Below are positions 13,740-13,774 of a DNA stretch of 13,774 bases, piece after piece. The notes beneath the pieces were generated by a model. The model did no database searches. It was given only the letters and a program-made list of their open reading frames with translations, and was not told where the DNA came from. Each line of letters starts with the position of its first letter. Within the stretch, counting starts at the first letter, position 1. This stretch comes from Clostridium_Z sp040797585 (GTDB lineage Bacteria > Bacillota > Clostridia > Clostridiales > Clostridiaceae): the NCBI RefSeq assembly GCF_040797585.1, contig NZ_JBFNEO010000062.1, positions 1-13,774 on the forward strand, in the 5' to 3' direction. A program made the translations under genes and the position numbers.

Positions 13740-13774
13740 TGTAAAAACTTATTTTTAAAATGAGATATAAATAG

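Overview
The window looks like chromosomal DNA from a low-GC Gram-positive anaerobe of the Clostridium type. It is very AT-rich, its ribosome-binding sites are strong AGGAGG types, several genes start with TTG or GTG, and the order purR-spoVG-glmU-prs is the Firmicute housekeeping arrangement. The species cannot be named from the sequence. No rRNA, tRNA, CRISPR array, transposase or phage gene was seen.

Left part, minus strand (about 4777 down to 168): a sigma-A-type promoter is followed by an unusually long leader of about 500 nt. Next come two overlapping ABC half-exporter genes and a GNAT acetyltransferase gene separated from them by 2 nt. The leader carries two short ORFs of 29 and 31 codons, each with its own AAGGAGGTAGGA ribosome-binding site and both containing Pro-Ile-Phe-Phe. 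Downstream of them lie two related terminator-like hairpins whose arms can pair in alternative ways with each other and with upstream hairpins. This is the architecture of a ribosome-mediated transcription attenuator in front of a drug-efflux pump, as known for bmrB-bmrCD of Bacillus subtilis, but with both the peptide and the terminator doubled. I regard this as the most interesting part of the window. The inducer and the direction of the switch cannot be read from the sequence.

Middle, minus strand: murC (peptidoglycan precursor synthesis) follows an HD-GYP protein gene (predicted cyclic-di-GMP phosphodiesterase). The 330-nt gap between the HD-GYP gene and purR holds divergent promoters; the HD-GYP promoter has a 12-bp perfect palindrome in its spacer.

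Right part, plus strand: purR (purine regulator), spoVG with a near-perfect sigma-H promoter, a terminator, glmU with its own promoter, prs (PRPP synthase), a strong terminator, then an OmpR-family response regulator and its sensor kinase. PurR senses PRPP, the product of Prs. GlmU makes UDP-GlcNAc, the source of the UDP-MurNAc that MurC extends, so the region joins nucleotide, cell-wall and developmental functions. The first 167 nt and the last 35 nt hold no recognisable gene.
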